Shown in pieces: positions 17,469 to 25,956 of a stretch of 34,061 nt of DNA. The notes under the pieces were generated by a model. The model ran no database searches. It was not told where the DNA came from and saw nothing but the letters and a program-made list of their open reading frames with translations. This DNA is from a virus. Position numbers and translations under genes: made by a program. The stretch covers positions 1 through 34,061 of the IMG/VR virus record IMGVR_UViG_3300048447_000174; one strand, 5' to 3'. Every line of letters starts with the position of its first letter. Within the stretch, counting starts at the first letter, position 1.

Positions 17469-18022
17469 ATTGCATCAAATGCTACTTTACTTTTGGTAGG
17501 TTTCAACCACCTACTACAGGTCATAAAGAAAATTTCGATGGGGTGAAACGCATCGCAGGTGGTCATGACTATAGGATCTATATCTCACAGACATTTGACA
17601 CTAAAGGAAAGAACCCACTACCACCTGATCGTAAACTACATTACATGAATAAGATGTTTCCAGAACATCGTGGTAAAATAATGTCAGGACCAAAAGATCC
17701 TGTTGCTATCATGCAAGACTTGATGATGGCAGGATATAATGAGGTTATATTTCTAGTGGGATCTGATAGGGTAAGCGCCATGCAGTTCCTCCATAAATAT
17801 AATGGCAAAGATTTTTCGTTTAGAAAAATTGAGATACAATCTTCAGGTAGTAGAGATGCTGATGGAGATACCTTTGCTATTTCTGGAACTAAAATGAGAC
17901 GTGCAGCACATGCTAACGACTTTAAAACATTTCGTTCTGGTATTCCTAAAGCATTAAATGATAAAGACTGTGAGACTATGATGAATGAGATTAGATCAAA
18001 TCTACCCGCAAACTTTAAATGA
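17459..18022 (+). CDS. nucleotidylyltransferase of the TxGH/HxGH superfamily (187 aa)
   Basis: FGRFQPPTTGHKENF (residues 12-26) contains the T-x-G-H nucleotide-binding motif and DTFAISGTKMR (about 138-148) matches the ISxTxxR signature of adenylyl/cytidylyl-transferases such as NadM. VIFLVGSDR is the expected middle strand. These enzymes join a nucleotide to a phosphorylated substrate; NMN adenylylation or cytidylyl transfer is possible. It overlaps the ligase-like gene, so the two are coexpressed. Confidence 0.82.
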   Translation: MALNCIKCYFTFGRFQPPTTGHKENFDGVKRIAGGHDYRIYISQTFDTKGKNPLPPDRKLHYMNKMFPEHRGKIMSGPKDPVAIMQDLMMAGYNEVIFLVGSDRVSAMQFLHKYNGKDFSFRKIEIQSSGSRDADGDTFAISGTKMRRAAHANDFKTFRSGIPKALNDKDCETMMNEIRSNLPANFK

Positions 18023-18309
18023 AAAATTTTAAAGATCTGAAGAAGAGAGCAACGCAAGAAAGTTTTCGTCAGAAAAAATCACTTAGGGAAGGTGATGTTG
18101 TAATGTCAGCAGTGACAGGTGATAAAGGCAAAATATACAGAGCAGGTGTTAACTATGCTATCTGTGTAACTGAGTCTGGAGAAATGTTTCGTGCGTGGGT
18201 AAAAGACCTGAGAGAAGTTGCGGCAATTGATTCCATAAATAAAGAAAGGAAAAGTAGTATCTTTACAAATAATGGAAAGACAAAAACCAACGACAAGCGT
18301 TCAACATGA
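18019..18309 (+). CDS. small basic protein, unknown (96 aa)
   Basis: ATGA overlap with the nucleotidyltransferase. The basic N-terminus (MKNFKDLKKRATQESFRQKK) is followed by strand-like segments (GDVVMSAVTGDKGKIYRAG, YAICVTESGEMFRAWVKDL) of KOW or SH3-like pattern. The last 13 codons overlap the next gene in another frame. Function unknown. Confidence 0.75.
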   Translation: MKNFKDLKKRATQESFRQKKSLREGDVVMSAVTGDKGKIYRAGVNYAICVTESGEMFRAWVKDLREVAAIDSINKERKSSIFTNNGKTKTNDKRST

Positions 18310-19051
18310 TGATGACTTCTCTAAGGCGCTAATCGAATCCTACGGTAAGTGGGTAAATGGTGCTGGATTTGGGTGGCATCTTCATGAAGATAGTATTCCT
18401 GCTGAGCAGAAGCAAGGTGAAGAACAACCTACACGTGCAGGTGGCGCAGATGCCTCTACATCAATTCCTGATCTTTCCGATAAGGAAGAAAAGGGTGATG
18501 AAGGTGCTAAAGATATTAAAGTAAACGCTGGCGCACCTGATCCTGCTCCTAATGTGCGTACAGGTCAAGGTATGAAGTATTCTTTGGGAGCACAAATCAG
18601 GGATACTACTAAAGTAGTTGCTGCAGAATCCTGTGGAGATTGTTCTAACTGTGGTGGTAAAGGTTGCTCCAAGTGCAAGAAAGAAGAAAAGCAATACGTG
18701 AAGAAAGAGTCAGTTTCTTTTGAACTGGATGGAGAAACATACATCTTTGAAGTCAAGATGGATGGTAAAGATGATAATGGTAATACCTCATGCTGGAAAG
18801 GGTATAAGAAACAGGGCACCAAGAAGAAGGGTGGCAAGGAAGTTAACAACTGTGTTAAAGCAGGTTACGAACCCACTGGTTCTGAAATTACTGAGAAAAA
18901 GAAACTTGATGCAGTAGGTAAGGAAGACAAGGACATCGATAACGACGGTGACCACGATAAGTCTGATAAGTATCTGCTTGCACGTCGCAAAAAAGTTTCT
19001 AAGATCATTGGAACTAAAAAGAAGATGAAGGAGGAAGCTGAAAAAAAGTAA
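18272..19051 (+). CDS. Cys-rich phage protein ending on a slippery sequence (259 aa, possibly extended by -1 frameshift)
   Basis: The ATG at 18272 overlaps the previous gene by 38 bases. An acidic first 110 residues precede a cysteine knuckle C121-x2-C124-x2-C127-x4-C132-x2-C135, able to bind zinc. Then come CWKGYKKQGT...NNCV (a Cys/Trp/Gly module known from marine T4-like phages) and DIDNDGDHDKSD (about 221-232), an EF-hand-like calcium loop pattern. Translation stops at 19049 directly after A AAA AAG (19042-19048). A -1 slip would add about 30 Lys/Pro-rich residues, ending at 19146. Virion or head-core protein is possible but not shown. Confidence 0.75.
   Translation: MERQKPTTSVQHDDDFSKALIESYGKWVNGAGFGWHLHEDSIPAEQKQGEEQPTRAGGADASTSIPDLSDKEEKGDEGAKDIKVNAGAPDPAPNVRTGQGMKYSLGAQIRDTTKVVAAESCGDCSNCGGKGCSKCKKEEKQYVKKESVSFELDGETYIFEVKMDGKDDNGNTSCWKGYKKQGTKKKGGKEVNNCVKAGYEPTGSEITEKKKLDAVGKEDKDIDNDGDHDKSDKYLLARRKKVSKIIGTKKKMKEEAEKK
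19029..19048 (+). other. candidate programmed -1 frameshift site (A AAA AAG with upstream SD)
   Basis: The heptamer A AAA AAG (19042-19048) is in the correct phase with the zero-frame codons AAA AAG and the next codon is TAA. AGGAGG (19029-19034) lies 7 bases upstream, as an internal ribosome-binding element that can stimulate slippage. This is the slippery sequence of E. coli dnaX. After a -1 slip the frame stays open to TAA at 19144-19146. A one-base deletion in the A tract (natural or from sequencing) would give the same picture. Confidence 0.55.
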
Positions 19052-19137
19052 AGAAGCCAGTGGTTGAAGTTATGCCTGAAATTGATGACGGCGAACCTGA
19101 ACCCAAACCAGCAAAACCTGGCAAAAAAACAAAGAAG

Positions 19138-19145
19138 GATAAATA
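19138..19145 (+). promoter_or_regulatory. late-type promoter box GATAAATA
   Basis: Seven of eight positions match the T4 late consensus TATAAATA, 22 bases before the ATG at 19168. It overlaps the TAA that would end the frameshifted extension. Confidence 0.4.
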
Positions 19146-19167
19146 AAATAGTCCTTGCTATAAGATA

Positions 19168-19374
19168 ATGCTTTCATTTTTACTACCATTTGCATCTAAA
19201 ATTATTTCCGATGCTGTTAATAAAATTCCAGAAAATGAAGAACTGGGTGAGAAACTTGTTGAGATCTGTCTTGCTATTCTTGCTAAGGCAGTTAAGTTAA
19301 CTAAAACTGATATGGATGATCAACTTCTCGAAGTTGTAACCAAAGCAATTCTCACCAGAGAAGCATCCGAATAG
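19168..19374 (+). CDS. small helical protein, unknown (68 aa)
   Basis: MLSFLLPFASKIISDAVNKI is a short amphipathic start followed by a helix (LGEKLVEICLAILAKAVKL) and a polar end. It is too short and too charged for a clear membrane helix. Closed by the terminator at 19384. No family is recognised. Confidence 0.7.
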   Translation: MLSFLLPFASKIISDAVNKIPENEELGEKLVEICLAILAKAVKLTKTDMDDQLLEVVTKAILTREASE

Positions 19375-19383
19375 TGAATTGAG

Positions 19384-19409
19384 TAGGGACCTTTACGGTC
19401 CCTATTTTT
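19384..19409 (+). terminator. rho-independent terminator
   Basis: A perfect 8-bp stem TAGGGACC/GGTCCCTA (19384-19391, 19397-19404) with a TTTAC loop and five T. Confidence 0.92.
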
Positions 19410-19416
19410 ATAAATA
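19409..19416 (+). promoter_or_regulatory. T4-type late promoter TATAAATA
   Basis: All eight positions match the T4 late promoter, which is recognised by the late sigma factor gp55 with gp33 and the gp45 clamp. It starts at the T tract of the preceding terminator and lies 32 bases before the ATG of the Ig-domain protein. Confidence 0.85.
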
Positions 19417-19447
19417 CAATATAGAAAAGTAATCTACTGGAGATCCA

Positions 19448-20026
19448 ATGTCCCTTTACGGAAGAACGGACAGCAACGCTAACAAAGCCAAAGCAGGCAT
19501 TGGAGTTGCTGCATCCGCACAAGCAAAGCAAACAATTTTTATTGACGACACCGAAGCAGCACTTGCTGAGAACAAAGCACGTGGTCTGAATGCTCCTGGT
19601 TGGTGGTCCTACTATACTTTCACTGATTGTGAAGGTAACACCCGTCATAAGGCAGAGATGCTGGTAACCATTGCTGGTCCTGATCTTAATGCTAACGAGA
19701 CTCAGGCAGATGATGCTGCAGCAGCAGACGTAAGTGTATTGATTGACATCCAGACACAACCAGCAGATACTGCTGTTGCTGTTGGTGCTGCTCTACAACT
19801 TGTTCTTGCCGCTACCGCTACTCCTCCTGCTGATGCCTCTGTGCTCACCTATCAGTGGCAGAAGAAGTCTGGTAAGAAATGGGCAAACGTTTCTGGTGCT
19901 ACCAATACAACGTTTGATGTTGCTACCTATGCTGCTACTGACGCTGGTTCCTACCGTGTCAAGATCAACTCTACTAACGGTGCTACAGAGAAAATCTCTG
20001 CTGTTGCTGTTGTAACTACTGCCTGA
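19448..20026 (+). CDS. Ig-like domain virion-type protein (192 aa)
   Basis: GGAG lies 8 bases before the ATG, and an exact late promoter box precedes it. The N-terminal 80 residues (MSLYGRTDSNANKAKAGIGV..., then WWSYYTFTDCEGNTRHKAE) form a conserved cyanophage domain, and the C-terminal 95 residues are an Ig-like domain: the QPADTAVAVGAALQLVL strand, YQWQKKSGKKW, then YAATDAGSYRVKINS (the D-x-G-x-Y motif). Ig-like domains decorate phage capsids and tails and help adsorption. Late-stage expression and this domain support a structural role. The protein is Ala/Thr-rich and lacks a signal peptide. Confidence 0.85.
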   Translation: MSLYGRTDSNANKAKAGIGVAASAQAKQTIFIDDTEAALAENKARGLNAPGWWSYYTFTDCEGNTRHKAEMLVTIAGPDLNANETQADDAAAADVSVLIDIQTQPADTAVAVGAALQLVLAATATPPADASVLTYQWQKKSGKKWANVSGATNTTFDVATYAATDAGSYRVKINSTNGATEKISAVAVVTTA

Positions 20027-20032
20027 TAAGGA

Positions 20033-20389
20033 ATGATCTTCGATGAATTGACGCCAGAAAATTGGTTGTTCTTTGCTATTAAACATTATGATAACCCTCA
20101 GTCTGTTACATACGCTGACTTTGAGGAAGATCTAAATAGAATCAGATATATAAAAAGATTACTTAAAAGATTTGAGACAACAGGTGAGCTCAAAACTCAC
20201 CTGATTCTCAACCATATAATAGTAATGTATAATGTATTTGGTGATGCAGCAACTCCATTGCTGTTCTATAAAACTGAAGCAACACACTGGTCTTACTTAA
20301 AAGCATTCATGCTTTTTTTAGATAGACTTCCACTTACTTTAAATAAGGACGTAAATCAAGAATGTCTGAAGCAGCTAAATCTAATCTAA
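20033..20389 (+). CDS. conserved cyanophage protein, unknown (118 aa)
   Basis: Begins 6 bases after the previous stop. MIFDELTPENWLFFAIKHYDNP is followed by a helical body (EEDLNRIRYIKRLLKRFETTGE, HLILNHIIVMYNVFG, YLKAFMLFLDRLP). The helix content and the conserved ENW...FAI.HYDNP start are typical of a cyanophage late-gene neighbour. Overlaps the next gene by 28 bases. Function unknown. Confidence 0.8.
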   Translation: MIFDELTPENWLFFAIKHYDNPQSVTYADFEEDLNRIRYIKRLLKRFETTGELKTHLILNHIIVMYNVFGDAATPLLFYKTEATHWSYLKAFMLFLDRLPLTLNKDVNQECLKQLNLI

Positions 20390-21066
20390 AAGAAATGATG
20401 GCGGGAGACGGTTCAGGTCTTTCTATGCCTCCTGCTTTTGTCTTTGTTAATACAAAGAGTAGAAAGACTAAGAAGAAAACTGATAAAATAGACGGACGCA
20501 CTAGTGGCGCAAAACAGATGCTCTCTCGTATCACAAATAAGAATAAAATGAAAGAAGAACTAGAAACAAATATTTCTGAAGCTGCCCCCTCAGAAACTGA
20601 GAGAGCACAGAAACAGATTCAGCAAGGAAAGAAACTGAATCGCTCAAAGGATCTGCAAAAGAAACGCGAAGAAGCGAAGAAAAAAATGCAGAGCAAAACT
20701 AAGGAAATGGATACCTTAATGAAGGCACGTCTTTCTGATTTTAAAAAGAAAGCAAGTGATCAAACAAAGAAACTTAAAAAAGAACAAACTGAATTGGAAA
20801 CTGAAATGATTCGTGAAAATAGTGATGCACTAGACGTTGCACTTGAAGTTGCAACGCAGGAACTAAATCCTCAGGGAGAAACTTCCTTTGCTAAGATTAC
20901 TTTCTCTAATGGAACACAACAAAACCTAGATAATTTTTCTGCTAAAAGAATTGCTGCAGCATATGCTCAGTTGGATGCACCTAAGCAGACACAATATCGT
21001 TACATGCTGAATAAGGATGCAGCTTCATTCCAATCAGCACTTGATTTCGCAATCAAAAACGTATAG
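20362..21066 (+). CDS. coiled-coil protein, Lys/Glu-rich (234 aa)
   Basis: A long charged central region (about residues 70-150, KLNRSKDLQKKREEAKKKMQ and following) predicts coiled coil. The C-terminal 80 residues (DVALEVATQELNP, FAKITFSNGTQQNLDNFSAKRI) form a compact domain. No enzyme motif is seen. Co-transcription with the Ig-domain protein suggests a virion or assembly role, unproven. Confidence 0.75.
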   Translation: MSEAAKSNLKEMMAGDGSGLSMPPAFVFVNTKSRKTKKKTDKIDGRTSGAKQMLSRITNKNKMKEELETNISEAAPSETERAQKQIQQGKKLNRSKDLQKKREEAKKKMQSKTKEMDTLMKARLSDFKKKASDQTKKLKKEQTELETEMIRENSDALDVALEVATQELNPQGETSFAKITFSNGTQQNLDNFSAKRIAAAYAQLDAPKQTQYRYMLNKDAASFQSALDFAIKNV

Positions 21067-21077
21067 CAATAAAGTAT

Positions 21078-21512
21078 ATGGCATTCGGTCTTGGTAAATT
21101 GGCAGTACTCGAATCGAAACTATCGATTTATGAAGATCTGTCAAAAGAAATGCTCGACAAACTTGAGAGAGCAGTAGGAACTATTTCTGATAATAGTAAT
21201 AAAATTGCTATCATTCTCGAACGCCATGAGAATCGATTAGATGAATCTGCTCGCGCAGATACATTAATCATTAAAATGATTGAAGAATTAAAAGAACAAA
21301 GTGAAAAGGATGACGAAGTAATCGAGACTAAGATCAGTAAGATTCAGAAAAAGGTAGATCAAAACGCTAAATTTGTTGTAGGCGTCACTGCTGTTCTGAC
21401 CACGCTTGTGGCAGTGTTACAACTGGCACCACCTATCATAAAGGTCTTGACGGATTCGTCTGCTTCTGCTAAAGTGGATGCAGTGAGACCGATGCACAGT
21501 GAGTTATCTTGA
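21078..21512 (+). CDS. coiled-coil protein with C-terminal membrane helix (144 aa)
   Basis: Residues 10-95 predict coiled coil (repeating LE, KI, EEL heptads). FVVGVTAVLTTLVAVLQLAP (about residues 99-118) is a hydrophobic segment followed by a short polar tail. The arrangement would place a long coiled coil on one side of a membrane; a role in lysis or assembly is possible. Overlaps the primase GTG start by 14 bases. Confidence 0.75.
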   Translation: MAFGLGKLAVLESKLSIYEDLSKEMLDKLERAVGTISDNSNKIAIILERHENRLDESARADTLIIKMIEELKEQSEKDDEVIETKISKIQKKVDQNAKFVVGVTAVLTTLVAVLQLAPPIIKVLTDSSASAKVDAVRPMHSELS

Positions 21513-22488
21513 TACTAAGTACATTCAACTAGTATCACCGCAACTAAATAAATTTTCTCGAAAGAATGATAAAACATATAACTTTCGATGTCCATATTGT
21601 GGTGACTCAAAAAAACATACTAACAAATGTCGTGGGTATTTCTTTAAGATAAAGAACGACTTTGTGTACAAGTGTCATAACTGTGGGATCGGTAGAACGT
21701 TCACCAATTTTTTAAAAGATCAGAATCTTTTATTGCATGATCAGTATGTGATGGAAAGATATCGTGAGGGTCTTACTGGTAAAGGTAGTCAGACTAAGAA
21801 TCCAGACTTTGGTTTTAAACCACCTGTATTTAAAACCTCAAAAGCAGTAGATCTTGAACCTATCTCGACGCTAAATAAAGAACATCCAGCAAGGCATTAC
21901 TTAGAAAATAGAAAAATTGAAGACTTAAGCAGTTTTTACTACTGCCCCAAATTTAAAGATTGGACAAATAAAAAAAAGAAAACGTTTGACACTTTACGAC
22001 AAGATAGTCCACGTATTATAATACCATTAAAGGACACCGATGGAATCATGTTTGGATTCCAAGGGAGATCTCTTGCCCCTAAAGCAAAGATCAGATATAT
22101 TACTATTATGTTAGATGATTCTAAACCTAAAGTATATGGTTTAGATAGAGTTGACCCAACGCTACCTGTTTATGTCACAGAAGGACCCTTCGACAGTCAT
22201 TTCATTACCAATGCTATTGCTATGTGTGGTAGCGATGTTGACCTTAGCACTTTCGATTATAAATTTATATTCGTCTTCGACAACGAACCAAGAAACAGAC
22301 AGATTGTTGATAGAATTCAGAAAACTATCAACAAAGGAAACCAGGTAGTCATCTTTCCTAAAGAAATTAAAGAAAAGGACCTAAACGATATGGTTCTTAG
22401 TGGACATAATGTCCAAAACCTGGTAGAATGTAACACTTACCAGGGACTCAAAGCAACCCTTAAACTGAACGAATGGAAAAAAGTATGA
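21499..22488 (+). CDS. gp61: DNA primase gp61 (DnaG-type)
   Basis: 329 residues (T4 gp61 is 342). The zinc ribbon is C31-x2-C34 and C59-x2-C62 (RCPYCGDS and YKCHNCG). The Toprim-like core reads YVTEGPFDSHFI (catalytic Glu) and FIFVFDNEPRN (Asp pair). Primase makes RNA primers at the fork with gp41. The start is GTG at 21499, overlapping the preceding stop; no better start lies downstream before the zinc site. ATGA overlap with nrdA. Confidence 0.93.
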   Translation: MSYLDTKYIQLVSPQLNKFSRKNDKTYNFRCPYCGDSKKHTNKCRGYFFKIKNDFVYKCHNCGIGRTFTNFLKDQNLLLHDQYVMERYREGLTGKGSQTKNPDFGFKPPVFKTSKAVDLEPISTLNKEHPARHYLENRKIEDLSSFYYCPKFKDWTNKKKKTFDTLRQDSPRIIIPLKDTDGIMFGFQGRSLAPKAKIRYITIMLDDSKPKVYGLDRVDPTLPVYVTEGPFDSHFITNAIAMCGSDVDLSTFDYKFIFVFDNEPRNRQIVDRIQKTINKGNQVVIFPKEIKEKDLNDMVLSGHNVQNLVECNTYQGLKATLKLNEWKKV

Positions 22489-24791
22489 GCAATGGTATCA
22501 ACGTAGTCAAGCGTGACAATTCGATTGAACATCTTGACTTGGATAAGATGCATAAGATGGTAGAGGAAGCGTGTGAGGGTCTCTCAGGCGTCTCTGCTTC
22601 CCAAGTTGAAATGAGTTCAGGTATCCAATTCCATGATGGAATTACTACAGATCAAATTCAGGAAATTCTAATTCGTTCTGCTTCTGATTTGATTAGTTTG
22701 GATGCTCCTAACTACCAATACGTTGCTGCTCGTTTGCTTCTGTTCAGTCTTCGTAAGTCAGTATTCAATAAGAATGTATGGAAAGATGGTATGCCTAGTG
22801 CATACGATGTTGCTTTGTACAATGTAACTATCAATAAAGTCTATGACGAAGAAATTCTGGACAAGTATAGTGATGAAGATTGGGTAAGTATTAATAACTG
22901 GATTGATCATGGTCGTGATTTTCTGTTTACCTATGCTGGTCTAAGACAAGTTGTAGATAAATATTTGGTACAAGATCGCAGTACTAATGAGATTTACGAA
23001 ACTCCTCAGTACATGTACATGTTCATTGCGATGACCTTGTTTGCGGACTACCCACTTGCTACTAGATTAGAATATGTCAGACGATACTACAACGCAATCA
23101 GCAAACACAAAATCAACATTCCCACACCTATCATGGGAGGGGTGCGAACTCCACTTCGACAGTTTGCTAGCTGTGTTCTTATTGATGCTAATGACACCCT
23201 CGATAGCATCTTTTCTAGTGACATGGCGATTGGCAAGTATGTTGCTCAACGTGCAGGAATCGGTATCAACGCAGGCAGAATCCGTGGGATCAATTCTAAG
23301 ATCCGAGGCGGAGAAGTACAGCACACAGGTGTTATTCCATTCCTCAAAAAATTTGAAAGCACTGTCAGATGTTGTACTCAAAATGGCATTCGCGGTGGAT
23401 CAGCTACAGTACACTTCCCAATCTGGCACCAAGAAATCGAAGACATCCTAGTTCTTAAAAATAATAAAGGAACAGAGGACAACCGAGTTCGTAAACTAGA
23501 TTATTCTATTCAAATATCTAAGTTATTCTATGAACGTTTCATCAAGAATGGAGAAATTAGCCTATTCTCACCGCATGACGTACCAGGTTTGTATGACGCT
23601 TTTGGTACTGATTCATTTGACGCTCGCTATGTGGACTATGAATCAGATCAGTCTATTCCAAGAAAAACTGTCGGAGCACAAGATCTGGTTCTTTCGTTAC
23701 TGAAAGAGAGAGCAGAAACAGGTCGTGTTTATATCATGAACATCGATCATTGCAATTCTCATTCGTCTTTTAAAGACAAAGTGAACATGAGTAACCTATG
23801 TCAGGAAATTACTCTACCAACTGATCCTCTAGAGCATATTGATGGTGATGGAGAAATTGCACTTTGTATTTTGTCTGCTATTAATGTAGGTAAAATCAAT
23901 AAACTAGATGAGATGGAAGAACTATGTGACTTGGCAGTTCGTGGTCTTGAAGAATTGATTGATTATCAAAACTATCCTATTAAAGCAGCAGAAGTTAGTA
24001 CAAAAAATCGACGTTCACTTGGAGTTGGTTACATCGGACTAGCACACTACCTAGCAAAACAAGGAGAACACTATGATGACCCAGGAGCATGGAGACTTGT
24101 CCATGAACTTACTGAATCTTTCCAATACTATCTACTCAGAGCCAGCAACGAATTGGCAAAAGAAAAAGGGAAGTGTGGATATTTCAATCGCACCAAGTAT
24201 GCAGACGGTCTACTCCCAATCGACACTTACAAGCGTGAAGTTGATCAAATCCACAACGCAGACTTGAACTATGATTGGGAAAGTCTTAGAGTATCTATCG
24301 CCAACCACGGGTTACGACACAGCACACTGTCCGCACAGATGCCTAGCGAGAGCAGTTCCATTGTGTCAAACGAAACTAATGGAATCGAACCCCCACGTGC
24401 CTATCTGTCCACTAAAAAGTCAAAGAAAGGACCTCTTAAGCAAATTGTACCGTCTTTTTCAACTTTGAAAAACAACTATACATTGCTATGGGAAATGAAA
24501 AACAATACTGGATACATCAATATTGTTTCTATCATGCAAAAGTTCTTTGACCAGGCAATCTCAGGTAACTGGAGTTATAATCCAGAAAATTATCCTAACA
24601 ATGAGGTTCCTGTATCTGAGATGGCAAACGATCTTCTTACTACATACAAACTTGGTTGGAAGACATCATATTATCAGAATACATATGATAGCAAAGATGA
24701 TGAAGAAGAAGATGCACCACAAAATCTAGACCAATTACTATCCAACATCACCAACGCCGAGGAAGAACCCTGTGACAGCTGCACAATTTAG
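22485..24791 (+). CDS. nrdA: ribonucleotide reductase class Ia alpha subunit NrdA
   Basis: 768 residues from the ATG at 22485, which makes an ATGA overlap with gp61; an in-frame ATG at 22473 is possible. An N-terminal ATP-cone-like region (VVKRDNSIEHLDLDKMHKMV) matches E. coli NrdA closely. The active-site Cys region is FASCVLID (about residue 230), the radical-site NMSNLCQEITLP (about 434) carries N, C and E, and the C-terminal CDSC is the redox-relay pair. It reduces ribonucleotides to deoxyribonucleotides for phage DNA. The CDSC tail overlaps the nrdB start by 20 bases. Confidence 0.96.
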   Translation: MSNGINVVKRDNSIEHLDLDKMHKMVEEACEGLSGVSASQVEMSSGIQFHDGITTDQIQEILIRSASDLISLDAPNYQYVAARLLLFSLRKSVFNKNVWKDGMPSAYDVALYNVTINKVYDEEILDKYSDEDWVSINNWIDHGRDFLFTYAGLRQVVDKYLVQDRSTNEIYETPQYMYMFIAMTLFADYPLATRLEYVRRYYNAISKHKINIPTPIMGGVRTPLRQFASCVLIDANDTLDSIFSSDMAIGKYVAQRAGIGINAGRIRGINSKIRGGEVQHTGVIPFLKKFESTVRCCTQNGIRGGSATVHFPIWHQEIEDILVLKNNKGTEDNRVRKLDYSIQISKLFYERFIKNGEISLFSPHDVPGLYDAFGTDSFDARYVDYESDQSIPRKTVGAQDLVLSLLKERAETGRVYIMNIDHCNSHSSFKDKVNMSNLCQEITLPTDPLEHIDGDGEIALCILSAINVGKINKLDEMEELCDLAVRGLEELIDYQNYPIKAAEVSTKNRRSLGVGYIGLAHYLAKQGEHYDDPGAWRLVHELTESFQYYLLRASNELAKEKGKCGYFNRTKYADGLLPIDTYKREVDQIHNADLNYDWESLRVSIANHGLRHSTLSAQMPSESSSIVSNETNGIEPPRAYLSTKKSKKGPLKQIVPSFSTLKNNYTLLWEMKNNTGYINIVSIMQKFFDQAISGNWSYNPENYPNNEVPVSEMANDLLTTYKLGWKTSYYQNTYDSKDDEEEDAPQNLDQLLSNITNAEEEPCDSCTI

Positions 24792-25956
24792 AGTCAACGA
24801 AAACAAGCAATCAAAAATTGAAGGCATGACTGTCTTTAATACCAACCAGGTAGATACATCAAAGCAAACTATGTTCTTTGGTGCTCCTTTGGGAGTCCAG
24901 AGATATGATGAGTTTAAATATCCTGTATTTGATAAACTAACTCAACGACAGTTGGGTTATTTTTGGAGACCAGAAGAAGTTTCACTACAAAATGATCGTG
25001 CAGACTACCAAAAACTACGTCCAGAACAGAAACACATCTTTACGTCGAACCTCAAGTATCAGATCATGCTTGACTCCGTACAAGGTCGTGGTCCTGGTAT
25101 GGCTTTCATGCCTTATTGCAGCCTACCCGAACTTGAGTCAGCAATGAGTATCTGGCAAACCATGGAAATGGTGCATAGCAGATCCTATACTCACATCATT
25201 AAGAACATCTACCCAGACCCCTCTGTGGTCTTTGATGCCATCATTACTGATGATCGTATCCTAGAACGTGCAGCAACGGTTACAGGGGCATATGATGAGT
25301 TCTTACAGGCAGCACAAGAATGGGGTGCAGGTAATCAATGGGAACATGCTTTGGATGACGTTCCTACTGCTAAATGGGAACTTAAAGAACTAAAACGTAA
25401 ACTATATCGTGCCGTTGCCAACGTCTATATACTAGAGGGTATACGTTTTTACGTATCATTTGCATGTTCCTTTGCTTTTGGTGAAAATAAACTGATGGAA
25501 GGCAATGCCAAGATCATTTCTCTCATCGCGAGAGATGAATCTCAGCATATGACTATCACCCAAAACATTCTTAACAAGTGGAAGCAAGGTGATGATCCAG
25601 ATATCGTTGATATCATCAAGGAAGAAGAGCAGAACGTCTATGGGATGTTCAAAAAATGTGTGGAAGAAGAAGTAATCTGGGCTGATTATCTTTTTAAAGA
25701 TGGTTCCATGATTGGACTCAACGCAAAACTATTGCAGAAATATGTTGAGTGGACTGCTAACAAACGCATGAAGTCTATTGGTCTGACACCTATTTTTGAT
25801 GCTCCTATAAGCAATAATCCTTTACCATGGACACAACATTGGTTGTCTTCCAAAGGATTGCAAGTGGCACCCCAAGAAACCGAAGTCGAATCATACGTTA
25901 TTGGGGGAATCAAGCAGGATGTTGAGGAAAATACTTTCGCAGGTTTTCAATTGTAA
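24772..25956 (+). CDS. nrdB: ribonucleotide reductase class Ia beta subunit NrdB
   Basis: The GTG at 24772 is chosen because GAGGA (24759-24763) stands 8 bases before it; the alternative ATG at 24826 has AAGG too close to the codon. From the GTG the protein has 394 residues. Iron ligands and tyrosyl radical site can be read: LDSVQGRG (Asp), EMVHSRSYTH (Glu, His, and the radical Tyr), GENKLMEGN (Glu), and ARDESQHMT (Glu and His). The C-terminal ENTFAGFQL matches the NrdA-binding tail. It supplies the radical for NrdA. The nrdAB order is that of an operon. Confidence 0.95.
   Translation: MTAAQFRVNENKQSKIEGMTVFNTNQVDTSKQTMFFGAPLGVQRYDEFKYPVFDKLTQRQLGYFWRPEEVSLQNDRADYQKLRPEQKHIFTSNLKYQIMLDSVQGRGPGMAFMPYCSLPELESAMSIWQTMEMVHSRSYTHIIKNIYPDPSVVFDAIITDDRILERAATVTGAYDEFLQAAQEWGAGNQWEHALDDVPTAKWELKELKRKLYRAVANVYILEGIRFYVSFACSFAFGENKLMEGNAKIISLIARDESQHMTITQNILNKWKQGDDPDIVDIIKEEEQNVYGMFKKCVEEEVIWADYLFKDGSMIGLNAKLLQKYVEWTANKRMKSIGLTPIFDAPISNNPLPWTQHWLSSKGLQVAPQETEVESYVIGGIKQDVEENTFAGFQL

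Noticed and set aside
20338-20345. TTTAAATA as a late promoter for the coiled-coil gene
   Set aside because: Only 16 bases before the ATG at 20362, too close for a leader with a ribosome site.
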